Source: Sphingomonas sp. UV9 (GTDB lineage Bacteria; Pseudomonadota; Alphaproteobacteria; Sphingomonadales; Sphingomonadaceae). From it: a stretch of 64,000 nucleotides of DNA. A program made the position numbers and the translations under genes. Under the pieces are notes generated by a model that saw nothing but the letters and a program-made list of their open reading frames with translations, was not told the origin of the DNA and searched no databases. Shown in pieces: positions 1 to 8,677 of the stretch. How positions within the stretch are numbered: the stretch's first letter is position 1; each line of letters begins with the position of its first letter. The stretch spans positions 806,001 to 870,000 of the forward strand of contig NZ_SCIN01000003.1 in assembly GCF_004101245.1 (NCBI RefSeq), written 5' to 3'.

Positions 1-361
1 GTGCGGCCGCCTTTGCGTAGCTCGGGTCGGTGGCCAGCCTGTCGGGCAGGGCGATGAAGTCCGCGATCGAGGGATGAGGGACGAGAACATGGACGCTCGG
101 GCTTCCAGGTCCGATGGTCACCGTAAATACTCCTACCGGCCCACAGCCTGCGCGGCGCGCGGCTGGGATGAAGGCGTTTTGAAGATAAGCGTCCAGGCGC
201 TTCTTCATCGGGCCGTTGACCAGATGGTAGGTCCGAAGTTCGTAGATCTCGCGGGATGCTGGCGCAGTCCCGAGCTGGGCTCGCGCGTCGGCACCCGCAA
301 GGGTCGCGCCACCCAAGGCAGCGCCCGCAAGCAGCGAACGTCGGTCGATTTGCTGCGTCAT
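1..361 (-). CDS. NIPSNAP family protein, Tat-exported (3' end outside window)
   Basis: About 120 codons are present, starting at the ATG at 361; the C-terminus lies beyond the left edge. The N-terminus reads MTQQIDRRSLLAGAALGG, with a twin-arginine-like RR followed by a hydrophobic stretch and an alanine-rich cleavage region, so export is likely. After it comes a REIYELRTYHL segment and an A-IPA--R-G-GPVGVF segment, which match the ferredoxin-like fold of NIPSNAP domains. The family has no settled biochemical role in bacteria. It is transcribed away from the beta-lactamase-like gene at 733. Family assignment is fairly sure; function is unknown. Confidence 0.75.
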   Translation of the reverse strand, partial: MTQQIDRRSLLAGAALGGATLAGADARAQLGTAPASREIYELRTYHLVNGPMKKRLDAYLQNAFIPAARRAGCGPVGVFTVTIGPGSPSVHVLVPHPSIADFIALPDRLATDPSYAKAAA

Positions 362-732
362 CCTGTCCTCGCAAAGCCGCGTGTCCTCGTACGAAGCCCA
401 TGCCGTGAGCGTCGTCAATCCACGACGTTCAGGGTTGCAGGTCGCAACGCGGGAAAGGGCGGGTTGCGTGGTCACGAAGGGGGCGAGGCGGCGGCAGTCC
501 GGGAGCGGCAGATATCGACGCCTGCCCGCCTCGAAGCGGCAGGACGGCAGTGCCCCGATCTTGGCCCGGGTCGGCTCAGCGCGCCTTGCCCGAAAAGCCG
601 CCGGGCCGTAGGCGCAATGGGCGGGCCTCGCGGCCTGCCGTTGTCCGGACTTCCCCGGGATGTGACACGAACTGTTCAGGCTTTCGGTTTACCATCAGTA
701 TGTCGCTGAAGGACAACATTCGAGGACGATCG
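362..732. other. divergent intergenic region, nothing recognised
   Basis: About 370 bases between two divergent genes. Short open frames cross it but show no family signature, no convincing ribosome site and no plausible protein composition. It must hold the promoters for both flanking genes, but I see no clear -35/-10 pair. Confidence 0.4.
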
Positions 733-1590
733 ATGCGCGCGCCCCTGCTTTTCCGCCTGCTTCTCTCCGGTATCGGCGCCAGCATCCTCGTACCGGCACC
801 GGCGGCTGCAAGTTCGCCCGAACTCATCGGGCTTGAGCGCGCGCTGAGCAAGCTGGTCGCGGAACGCCCGGGAGACTACGGCATTGCGGCGCTCGACCTT
901 CGCGATGGCTCGACGGTCTCCATCAACGGCGACACCCCGTTCCCGATGGCGAGCACGGTCAAGCTCGCCATCGCGGCTGCCTATCTCGCCGACGTCGATC
1001 AAGGGCGACGCAGCCTCCGCGACATGATTGTTGGCCGACCCGCGGCGAAAGTCATGGAGCTGATGATCATCCGCAGCGACAACCAGGCAACCGACCAGTT
1101 GCTCGCCACGCTTGGCGGCCCCGTCGCGATCCAGCAATGGCTGTCGTCCCACCAGATACCCGGCATCCGGATGGACCGGACTATTGCCCAGTTGCTGCGC
1201 GAGCGCGGCCACCTTGCCGACAGCAAGGATGTTGCCACGCCGGTTGCGATGGTCACGCTGTTGAACAAGCTCGACAACGGCACCGTTCTGACGGCGCAAA
1301 GCCGTGCCTTTCTGCTCGAACTGATGAGCCGGTGCGCGACGGGAACCCGGCGGATTCGCGCGCTGCTCCCCGCAGGGACTCGGGTAGAGGACAAGACCGG
1401 CACGCTGGACGGTATCACCAACGATGTCGGGTTCATCACCATGCCCGATGGCCGCCGCGTGGCCGTCGCCATCTTCGCGCGCGGTGGCCGCGATCGCCAG
1501 CCCGTCATCGCCGAGGTCGCCCGCGTGATCTACGACCGCTTTGCGGATAGCGTCCGCAACGCACTCGCGCTCTTCATGCAAATACGGTGA
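733..1590 (+). CDS. class A beta-lactamase-like serine hydrolase
   Basis: A 285-aa protein with an N-terminal signal peptide ending near an AAAS motif (residues 24-27), so periplasmic. The active-site set of class A enzymes is present in order: STVK at 74-77, SDN at 115-117 and KTG at 221-223. The start at 733 is chosen because the signal peptide begins there; an in-frame extension upstream looks non-coding. Counting from SDN, the position of the deacylating omega-loop Glu166 falls in a DRTIAQLL stretch with no Glu and no E-x-x-L-N motif. It may therefore be a penicillin-binding or D,D-peptidase-like hydrolase rather than an efficient beta-lactamase. It stands alone with no AmpR-type regulator. 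Confidence 0.8.
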   Translation: MRAPLLFRLLLSGIGASILVPAPAAASSPELIGLERALSKLVAERPGDYGIAALDLRDGSTVSINGDTPFPMASTVKLAIAAAYLADVDQGRRSLRDMIVGRPAAKVMELMIIRSDNQATDQLLATLGGPVAIQQWLSSHQIPGIRMDRTIAQLLRERGHLADSKDVATPVAMVTLLNKLDNGTVLTAQSRAFLLELMSRCATGTRRIRALLPAGTRVEDKTGTLDGITNDVGFITMPDGRRVAVAIFARGGRDRQPVIAEVARVIYDRFADSVRNALALFMQIR

Positions 1591-1747
1591 CCGGCAGCCG
1601 ATCTAGAAACCGCCGCTCGTCTTTCGCGACATCGGCGCGAGCGCCCGTGGTGACTGCTACGCGCCTTGTCTCGACATGAACGAATGACCGCCCGCCGTCA
1701 TTCCGGCTATTCCCGACTGTTCATGATCGATCCGGTCGAGCCGCGCA

Positions 1748-4700
1748 TCACGAAGATGTAACGGCCACCACGTTGTCGTCGCCGTTACGATCCACATACA
1801 TGTTGTAAGGGTCGATCCCGGCAAAGGCCGGCTTGCGGCGCGTGACGATGCGGATCGTCTGCACGCCCGAGACGATCGGTCGGCGTTCCTTGAGGATCAC
1901 GTCGCGGGCGGCGAAGCTGCCGAGACCCGGGCGCTGGTCGAACACGCCGACGTCGATCGTGTCGGCAAGCGGCGCGGCCTTCTCGGCGCCGGTGCCGTTC
2001 GCGTAGAATTTGGCGGCATCGATCGTCAGCATCGTTTCATACGTACCGTCCGGCAGCTTGCGTGTGCTCGCACCGGTCGTCTTCAGGTCGTAGACGGTGA
2101 TGCGATCGAGCAGGTCGAGTACGAGCTGCCGTTCGGCGGGCGTGCGGGCCAGCGACAGGAAGCCGGCGACGAGATCGAGCGAGCGCGGGAACGGCTTCCC
2201 CTTGAACCGATAGCGGGCGAGCAGGTCGCGCAGCATCGCGTTGACGCGCGCCTCGCCCAGTCGGTCCTGCAACAGGTACATGACCAGCGACCCCTTGCGG
2301 TAGTGGATATAGCCCTGGTTCTCGACCCGATCGAGCGGCACTTCCTCGACGACGTCCCCGCCGCGCGAGCGCAGGTAGCTGTCGAGTTCGTATTTCAGGA
2401 AGCGGCGGATCTTGTCGTCGCCATATTGGTGCTTCATCACCATCAGCGCGGAATATTGCGCCATGGTCTCGACCAGCATCGATCCGCCCTGCATGTCGGC
2501 GCTGACCAGTTGATGGCCCCAATATTGATGGCCCAGCTCGTGTGCGGTGACGTAGCTGACATAATCGATCTTGTCGGGGTCGCGGTTGTCCGCGAGGAAA
2601 CCGATGCGTTCCGAATAGGGGATCGTCCCGGCGAGGGCCTGCGCATAGCTCGCATAGCCCGGATATTCGAGGATGCGCGCATAGTCGAACTGGTAGGGCC
2701 CGAAATTGGCTCGGTAATAGGCGAGCGAGCGCTGCATCGCGTCGAGCATGCGATCGACGTTGAACGCGTGTTGCGGATCGTAGAACACCGTCAGGTGGGT
2801 GCCGTCGACGGTCCGCGATCGCTCGGCATAGGCCGCGGACTGGACCGAGAAGAAGGCGAGGATCGGCGTGGTCGATACGAACCGTGCGGTGCGGCGCCCG
2901 CTCGCCGTCATGTCGGCGACCTTGCGACCGGGCGCCACCGGGACCTGGCCGGCGATCGTCGAGACGGTGATGTCGGATCGGACCCACGGTGCGTTGTTGA
3001 TCAGGTTCCGCGACTGGGCCGAACGGTCCTCTAGCTTGGCGGGGCGCAGTTCCGGGGTCAGGCCGTATTTGCGGCGCTTGGCACGGTCCTGCAGCAGGCC
3101 GTTCTGGCTCATGCCGAACTGTGGCGCGAACTCGCTGTTTTCCAGGAACGTCCCGTTGCCGACGACGCGCGTGTCGTCGTTGTTGGCGACCAGCCCACGC
3201 TGCCACCGCGTCGCCTGGAACGCCATCGTGCCGCGTGCGCCCGGCGCGAGCGGCGTCGCGAACCGGTAGATGCGGTATTGCAGGTCGGCGTCGTCCATCA
3301 CCAGCCGGGCGCCGGGAATGACGATCTTGCCCAGATGCGTCTGGTCGTTCATCAACCGGACGTGCAGGTCGGACACCGGCGCGCCGGTATCGTTGACGAA
3401 GACATAAGTACCGCTCGACTCCATCCGACGCTGGTCAGGATAGAGCGCGACGTTCAGCCGCATGTCGGTGACCGCCGGCTGTTTCAGCGTGGCGTATCTC
3501 AGATATTTCCTCTCATAGGCAGCCAGCCGCGCCTCGCCCTCCTGCGTGGTGCGATAGCGGTTGATGACGTTCATGTCGTGATACAGATAGGCGCCGCTCG
3601 CTGCCGTCGCGATCAACGCGCCGGCCAGCACCGCGCCGGGTGCGCCGAGCAACCGGCGGGGAAGCTGCGCGAGACGGACCCTGAGCCGTGTCTCCGTACC
3701 GCGCCGCCAGAGCAGGTGCGCAAACACGCAGAGTGCCAGCGCGACCGAGCCCCAATAGAGCCTGAGCCACCACGCGCGCGTGCCGCCGATCTGCGCGCCG
3801 TTCATGTCCGATAGCTGGACGGTGCCCGTGCTGCCATATTGATAGAGCGGGTGTTCGAAGCCCATGCTGGTCAGCGTGATCGTGCCGACGAGATAGACGA
3901 CCATGATCGCCCAGCCGACATATTTGTTGGGGCTCAGCGCCTGCACGAACACCGCGAGGACCGCCAGGATCACCGCGTCCGCCGTCATCGGCAGGACCCA
4001 CCAGGCGAAATAATGGCCGAGCGCGAGATCGGTCTGCCCGCGTGCGAGCTGTACGACGCAGGCGGTGATCACTGCGATCACCGCGGTTGCGAACAGGACG
4101 CCGGTAATGGCCAGCACCTTGGGCACCAGATAGGCCCAGTTCGGCAGCGAGGTCGCATCGACGATCTCGTGCATGCCGCGTTCGCGGTCGCGCCAGACGA
4201 GTTCGCCCGAATAATAGATCGCGATGATCAACGGGATGATGCTGAACGTCCCCTCCAGCGTGGCGATCACCGCGAACGTCAGCTGCCGGATCGGAGCGCC
4301 GAACATCTCGTTGGCGAACAGCAGCCCGCCCAGCGTGTTGAACACCCCGATCAGCAACAGCACGACGAACGCGGGGCTGCGGAACACCAGCGCCATTTCG
4401 AACCGGCAGCGTGCGATCATTCGCGTCCAGTTCGCCTCGGCGGACCGAGCGGCAGGCAGGCGATCGACGATCAGAGGTGCAGTTGCCGCCAGCTTCGTGG
4501 TGGCGCGCTGCTGTTTGCGCAGCCTGCGCTTGGACATGCCCCGCTCGGTAAAGGAGAAGCGGGCATAGGCGACGGCGATCGCCACCAGCCCGACGCCGAT
4601 CGTGATCACGCGGTTCCACAGCAGCACGCCGGTAAAGGCGGGCATCCCGGCATTGGCCTCGCTCGCGGTCCAGTACCGCGTCGTCGTGCTGAACGCGCCG

Positions 4701-5338
4701 ACGCCGAACAGCTCGACATAGCTGCCGGTCGGACGCCATTCCGGCTTTACCCGCAGGATCGAGGTCAGCGCCAGATACAGCATCAGGAACACGACGACGC
4801 CGAGATAGGAATACATCATCGACCGCGTCATCGTCGCCACCGCGAAGAAGATCCCCGAGGTCAGGAAGACGTTGGGCAGCGCCAGCAGGAAATAGGCATA
4901 GGCGAAGTCGCGCAGCCGGTTCGGCCCCAGCGTCTCGTGATCGACCCACGGCATCAGTGACCCGAGCCAGATCGCCAGCGGGATCGCGGCAAAGGCCAGC
5001 GCCGCCGCCGCGAACGCACCGAGGAAGCGCGCCATCAGATAGTCGAACTTGGCGACGCGCGTCGATCGCACCATCGGTCCGAACCCGCTTTCGTCGTCGC
5101 GCACGATCACGTTGGCGACGAACGCGGTCGTCACGAACATGAAGAAGATCGACATGATCTGGTGGACCTGCGCGATCGCGACCGGCGCATTCTTGTGAAT
5201 GTTGGCGCCGCTGCCGATCTTGATCTGGTCGATCGTCATCGACCCGAAGGTCAGCAGGAAGAACAGGATCGCGACGGTCCAGAAGACCGGGTTGCGCAAC
5301 TGATAGCGGAGTTCGAAGCGGGCGATCTGGCCGAACAT
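1748..5338 (-). CDS. ABC-2 type permease fused to M1-family aminopeptidase
   Basis: A 1196-aa inner-membrane protein. Roughly residues 1-270 and 310-590 each hold a set of hydrophobic helices resembling ABC-2 permease halves; the region after about 590 is a periplasmic M1 peptidase. The zinc site is visible as HELGH at about 933-937, followed by a Glu near 957 in VETMAQY; that gap is one residue longer than the usual 18. The gene starts 5 nt after the stop of the ATP-binding subunit at 5344-6255, so the two form one operon and presumably one transporter. The permease may move or present peptides to its own peptidase; substrate unknown. The architecture is known among sphingomonads and other Proteobacteria. 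Confidence 0.85.
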   Translation of the reverse strand: MFGQIARFELRYQLRNPVFWTVAILFFLLTFGSMTIDQIKIGSGANIHKNAPVAIAQVHQIMSIFFMFVTTAFVANVIVRDDESGFGPMVRSTRVAKFDYLMARFLGAFAAAALAFAAIPLAIWLGSLMPWVDHETLGPNRLRDFAYAYFLLALPNVFLTSGIFFAVATMTRSMMYSYLGVVVFLMLYLALTSILRVKPEWRPTGSYVELFGVGAFSTTTRYWTASEANAGMPAFTGVLLWNRVITIGVGLVAIAVAYARFSFTERGMSKRRLRKQQRATTKLAATAPLIVDRLPAARSAEANWTRMIARCRFEMALVFRSPAFVVLLLIGVFNTLGGLLFANEMFGAPIRQLTFAVIATLEGTFSIIPLIIAIYYSGELVWRDRERGMHEIVDATSLPNWAYLVPKVLAITGVLFATAVIAVITACVVQLARGQTDLALGHYFAWWVLPMTADAVILAVLAVFVQALSPNKYVGWAIMVVYLVGTITLTSMGFEHPLYQYGSTGTVQLSDMNGAQIGGTRAWWLRLYWGSVALALCVFAHLLWRRGTETRLRVRLAQLPRRLLGAPGAVLAGALIATAASGAYLYHDMNVINRYRTTQEGEARLAAYERKYLRYATLKQPAVTDMRLNVALYPDQRRMESSGTYVFVNDTGAPVSDLHVRLMNDQTHLGKIVIPGARLVMDDADLQYRIYRFATPLAPGARGTMAFQATRWQRGLVANNDDTRVVGNGTFLENSEFAPQFGMSQNGLLQDRAKRRKYGLTPELRPAKLEDRSAQSRNLINNAPWVRSDITVSTIAGQVPVAPGRKVADMTASGRRTARFVSTTPILAFFSVQSAAYAERSRTVDGTHLTVFYDPQHAFNVDRMLDAMQRSLAYYRANFGPYQFDYARILEYPGYASYAQALAGTIPYSERIGFLADNRDPDKIDYVSYVTAHELGHQYWGHQLVSADMQGGSMLVETMAQYSALMVMKHQYGDDKIRRFLKYELDSYLRSRGGDVVEEVPLDRVENQGYIHYRKGSLVMYLLQDRLGEARVNAMLRDLLARYRFKGKPFPRSLDLVAGFLSLARTPAERQLVLDLLDRITVYDLKTTGASTRKLPDGTYETMLTIDAAKFYANGTGAEKAAPLADTIDVGVFDQRPGLGSFAARDVILKERRPIVSGVQTIRIVTRRKPAFAGIDPYNMYVDRNGDDNVVAVTSS

Positions 5339-5343
5339 GGTGC

Positions 5344-6255
5344 TCAGGCCGCGACGGTGGAGGAGGGGGCGTCCGCCGCCGGCACGCGCCTGGAGCGCGC
5401 GAGCGTGGAAAAATACACGTCTTCCAGACCACCGCGGGCAGCCGTGAAGCCCTCACCGGGATCGTCCGGGGACAGGATGTGGATGATCGTCCGGCCGGCG
5501 AACAGTCGCGTCGAGATAACCTCGTAGCGCAGCCGGCTCTCGTCGAGTTCGTCACGATCGATCGTCTTTGCCCAGACATTGCCGCGCGTCCGGTCGATCA
5601 GGTCGAGCGGCGCGCCTTCGAGCTGGATCCGTCCCGCCGCGAGCACGGCCATGCGCGGACACAGGTCGGCAACGTCCTCGACGATATGCGTCGACAGGAT
5701 CACGACGACGTTCTCGCCGATCTCCGCGAGGAGGTTGAGGAAACGATTGCGCTCCTCGGGATCGAGCCCCGCGGTCGGTTCGTCGACGATGATCAGCGCG
5801 GGGTTGCCGATCAGCGCCTGCGCGATGCCGAAACGCTGCCGCATGCCGCCCGAAAAACCCGCAATCGCCTTTTTGCGCACGTTCCAGAGATTGGTCTGGT
5901 TGAGCAGCGTCTCGACCGTCTCCTTGCGCTCGCGCGCCGAGGCGATTCCCTTCAGAACGGCCATGTGGTCGAGCATGTCATAGGCGGACACGCGCGGGTA
6001 CACGCCGAAATCCTGCGGTAGATACCCAAGCGTCTCGCGCAGCGCTTCGGGGTTCGCGATCACGTCGATATCGCCGAAGCGGATTTTGCCGGTCGTCGGC
6101 GTCTGCAATGTGGCGATCGTCCGCATCAGCGTCGACTTGCCCGCGCCGTTGGGCCCGAGCAGCCCGAACATGCCATTCGGCACGCTTAGCGTCACATCGT
6201 CGAGCGCGCGCGTGCCGTTGGCATAGACATGCGTGACATTGGTAAGTTCGAGCAT
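5344..6255 (-). CDS. ABC transporter ATP-binding protein
   Basis: A 303-aa cytoplasmic ATPase. Walker A is GPNGAGKST at 34-42, the signature is FSGGMRQR at 134-141 and Walker B is ALIIVDEP at 153-160, followed by a switch His in ILSTHIVED. This is the CcmA/ABC-2 exporter subclass. The start at 6255 directly opens the conserved MLELTNVTHVY strand. It is the first gene of a two-gene operon with the fused permease/peptidase and will energise it. The last 80 residues are a variable accessory domain common in this subclass. Confidence 0.9.
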   Translation of the reverse strand: MLELTNVTHVYANGTRALDDVTLSVPNGMFGLLGPNGAGKSTLMRTIATLQTPTTGKIRFGDIDVIANPEALRETLGYLPQDFGVYPRVSAYDMLDHMAVLKGIASARERKETVETLLNQTNLWNVRKKAIAGFSGGMRQRFGIAQALIGNPALIIVDEPTAGLDPEERNRFLNLLAEIGENVVVILSTHIVEDVADLCPRMAVLAAGRIQLEGAPLDLIDRTRGNVWAKTIDRDELDESRLRYEVISTRLFAGRTIIHILSPDDPGEGFTAARGGLEDVYFSTLARSRRVPAADAPSSTVAA

Positions 6256-6649
6256 CGATAGTCCCCCGTTAGGAGCAAGCTAACAGGTGTATTGCCGATG
6301 TAAAGCAGCTTGATCTTGCATAGTGACGCGCCTTCCTCCCGTACGACCTGACGGTTGAACGATGCGTCATCGCAACTATTGATGGGCGGAGTTATCGAAG
6401 ACGGGTCTGGGTAGCCCCTCGTTTTGGGGTAAGTCCCTGCCGAACCTGTCAGATCTTGCTAGGAAATCTGTGCAGTCGCCGCCACGATGCCGGGAGTTTG
6501 GCGTTGCACTACGGATTTGAACAAGCGTCCGAGTTTGGAGAAATGGCAACGCCTCCCGAGCGTCCGAATTTGGGTCGGCTCGGACTGGTCCTGTTTTGTC
6601 CATCCTGGCAGATCCGTCAGGTCGAGTTTGCGAGACATGCCACTTCAAT
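6256..6649. other. intergenic region with a short direct repeat
   Basis: About 390 bases before the decayed SDR gene. A 14-base motif, GCGTCCGA(A/G)TTTGG, occurs twice, at 6525-6538 and 6560-6573. Open frames here have no recognisable product. The first 50 bases next to 6255 should hold the promoter of the ABC operon. Base composition is a little more AT-rich than the surroundings. Confidence 0.4.
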
Positions 6650-7320
6650 GACGGATCGCGCCAAAGTGCTGCACCAGGAAGAAGACCATCTGATTACCGG
6701 CGCGTCGTCGGGCTTCGGCCTGATGCTCGCGAACACATTGCACCGCCAGGGCCACACCGTGATCGGCACCAGCCGCAATCACGAGCGCTATGCCGGTCGT
6801 TTCCCGTTCAAGCTGCTGCGGCTGGATATCGGGTACGATGACTAGATTTCGGCCTTTGCGGCGGAGGTGTTCGCGACGGCCGATACACTCGACGTGCTGG
6901 CGACGTGCTGGCGACGTGCTGACCGGCGTCGCCGAGGAAGCGCCGCTAGACGCCGTCCGCCAGCCGTTCGAGACCAATTTCTGGGGGACCATGAAGGTCA
7001 CCAACGCGATCCTGCCGCATCTCCGGCGCCAGCGGTCCGGCAAGATCATCGCCCTGATCGGGCCGCCGAACCTCTGCTGTCACGCCGCATCGAAGCATAC
7101 CGTGGAGGGCTATTTTCAAGTCGCTGCGGTTCGAATTGAACGACATCAACATCAAGGTCAGCATGGTCGAGCCGGTCTGGCTCAAGACTAACCTCCGCGC
7201 CAATTCGGTGCGGGCCGCCGCCGGGACTATCGCAGACGACGAGGATTACCGTCGCAAGGCCCAGGTCGCGAAGCAAAAGGAGATCGATGCCGCCGAACAG
7301 CCGGATGCGGTCATCATGAA
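6650..7320 (+). pseudogene. short-chain dehydrogenase remnant (frameshifts, stop, deletions)
   Basis: Pieces of one SDR can be read in order across three frames. The N-terminal TGASSGFGLMLA nucleotide-binding motif (near 6696-6731) is followed by a premature stop at 6842. The frame then changes near 6910, where a GACGTGCTGG unit is triplicated, and the usual NNAG segment is missing. Next come an ETNFWGTMKVTNAILPHLRR piece, then AASKHTVEG (the remains of Y-x-x-x-K, with Tyr replaced by His), and in another frame ELNDINIKVSMVEP. The 3' end stops abruptly where the opposite-strand SDR remnant begins. No functional enzyme can be made. Confidence 0.8.
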
Positions 7321-7745
7321 AATCGGCCAGCCGGGCGGTCAGCCTTGTCGAACATCGCCTGGCGGTCGGCGTCGACCATCGCGGCATGGAGCGGCGTGTC
7401 GACCAGCCCCGGCGACTCCGTATTGACGCGAACCGATGCGCGTTCGAGTGCCAGGCCGCGGGCCAGCGCCTCGAGTGCCGCGTTGATCGCACCTTGCAGA
7501 ACCGACGCGGCGCTGGGGCGCTGCGACAAGAAGCCCGAGACGAAGGTGATCGAGCCGCCGTCGTTGACCTTCACCGCGCGCGCGACGCGGTAGGCATCGA
7601 AGAACTTGCTGTTCATCGCCGCCCGCGCGTCATCGATCAGGGCGCGATACCGTGGCTCCCGCGCGCTCGAATGCATCAGCGGCCGCCCCGCCAATGCCTC
7701 CGCTCGCGCCGATGACGAGAACGCGCCCCGCGGTTGGCGTGGCCG
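7321..7745 (-). pseudogene. second SDR remnant with internal deletion
   Basis: On the minus strand the N-terminal motif VLVIGASGGIG is readable from about 7735 but runs to a stop after about 30 codons. Another frame then gives AAMNSKFFDAYRVARAV, SITFVSGFLSQRPSA and VRVNTESPGLVDTPLHAAM, which is the second half of an SDR that normally has about 250 residues. The central third is missing, and the C-terminus is cut where the plus-strand SDR remnant ends. The catalytic Tyr-x-x-x-Lys is not recognisable; the VLQGAINAALEALARGL segment is where it would lie. Confidence 0.75.
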
Positions 7746-8130
7746 GAGATGCGATCGTGCAGCGACACCACCATCATCCGCCCCTGCGTCGCGCCCTCCT
7801 TGTAGGGCTGGTCGATATGATAGAGGAAGCCGAGGTCCTGGAGGATGTCGAGCGTGTAAGCTGAATTACGCAGCCAATAGGCATTCCAGCCGAGCGGCCT
7901 GGTGCCAGTGATCCGTTCGATCGAGGCGGCACGGTCGGCGATGAAGCGGCGTTCCTCGTCCGGCGTCATCGCATAGCTGTTCTGCCAGGTTCGGCCGTGC
8001 GCCGCCACCTCATGGCCGCGTCGCACGATCTCTTTTGCCAGATCCGGCGCCTTCTCGATCGCGTGCCCGATCATGAACGACGACATCTTGATGCCGTGCT
8101 TGTCCATCGTCGGGAATACGCGGGATCGTT
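7746..8130 (-). pseudogene. polysaccharide deacetylase remnant
   Basis: Open on the minus strand, this reads DKHGIKMSSFMIGHA, RRGHEVAAHGRTWQNSYAM and GTRPLGWNAYWLRNS, typical of the NodB-fold deacetylase/PuuE-like group. It lacks the N-terminal third with the first metal-binding Asp motif. After LGFLYHID the sequence jumps to KEGATQGRMMVVSLHDRISGH, which belongs near the C-terminus, so an internal block is deleted. After that, the frame passes into the SDR remnant. The HGIKMSS start is joined to the truncated DUF305 gene. I infer multiple deletions of a once longer locus. Confidence 0.75.
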
Positions 8131-8492
8131 TCATGGACATTCCCCGTGATGGGGTAACCGTTCGCCGTCGGTTCGTTTCGCGGTGGTAACGCACCACCGG
8201 AGTCCAGGATGCGTTGCATGACCGCGATCTCCTGCCGCTGTTCGACGATGATGGCCTGCGCGAGCCGACGCAGCCGTTCGTCCTTGCCGTAGCGCAATTC
8301 GATCTCCGCCATGTCGATCGCGCCCTGATGGTGCGGGATCATCATCGTCGCGAAGTCGCGGTCCGGATCGCCCGACTGGCCGGTCATCATCGCGCCGTGC
8401 ATGCGCGTCATCGCCGCCGCAAAGCCATCGGCCTGCGCGAACGCCGCCGTCGACCGCGCGGGTGTCACCGCGCCCAGAATGGCGGCCTTCAT
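8010..8492 (-). pseudogene. DUF305 family protein, 3'-truncated and fused to deacetylase remnant
   Basis: From the ATG at 8492 the product is about 160 aa. The DUF305 core is intact: FATMMIPHHQGAIDMAEIEL, then an IIVEQRQEIAVMQRIL helix. The His and Met residues are those proposed to bind metal in this family. The N-terminus (MKAAILGAVTPARSTAAFAQA) looks like a signal peptide that has lost its hydrophobic core. The last 45 residues are the deacetylase remnant read in another frame, so the natural C-terminus is gone. It could still yield a DUF305 domain, but export is doubtful. Confidence 0.65.
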
Positions 8493-8677
8493 CGTCTCGG
8501 TCGGAATTCGCCCGAACCGCCAGTTCTGCAAGATCCGACAGCCATCGTCCAATGCACCGATCAGATGGGTGGCTCCTACATTGCCGATCGATCGCATTTG
8601 AAGATCGGTTCTAGAACAACATACCGTTGGTTTGATCGGTCGAGATGTCCCATCTCCTGCTCCAAGGAGAAGATATC

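Noticed and set aside
381..611. Possible 76-aa gene in the divergent gap after the NIPSNAP gene
   Set aside because: No ribosome site, no recognisable family, Arg/Ser-rich composition typical of non-coding GC-rich DNA.
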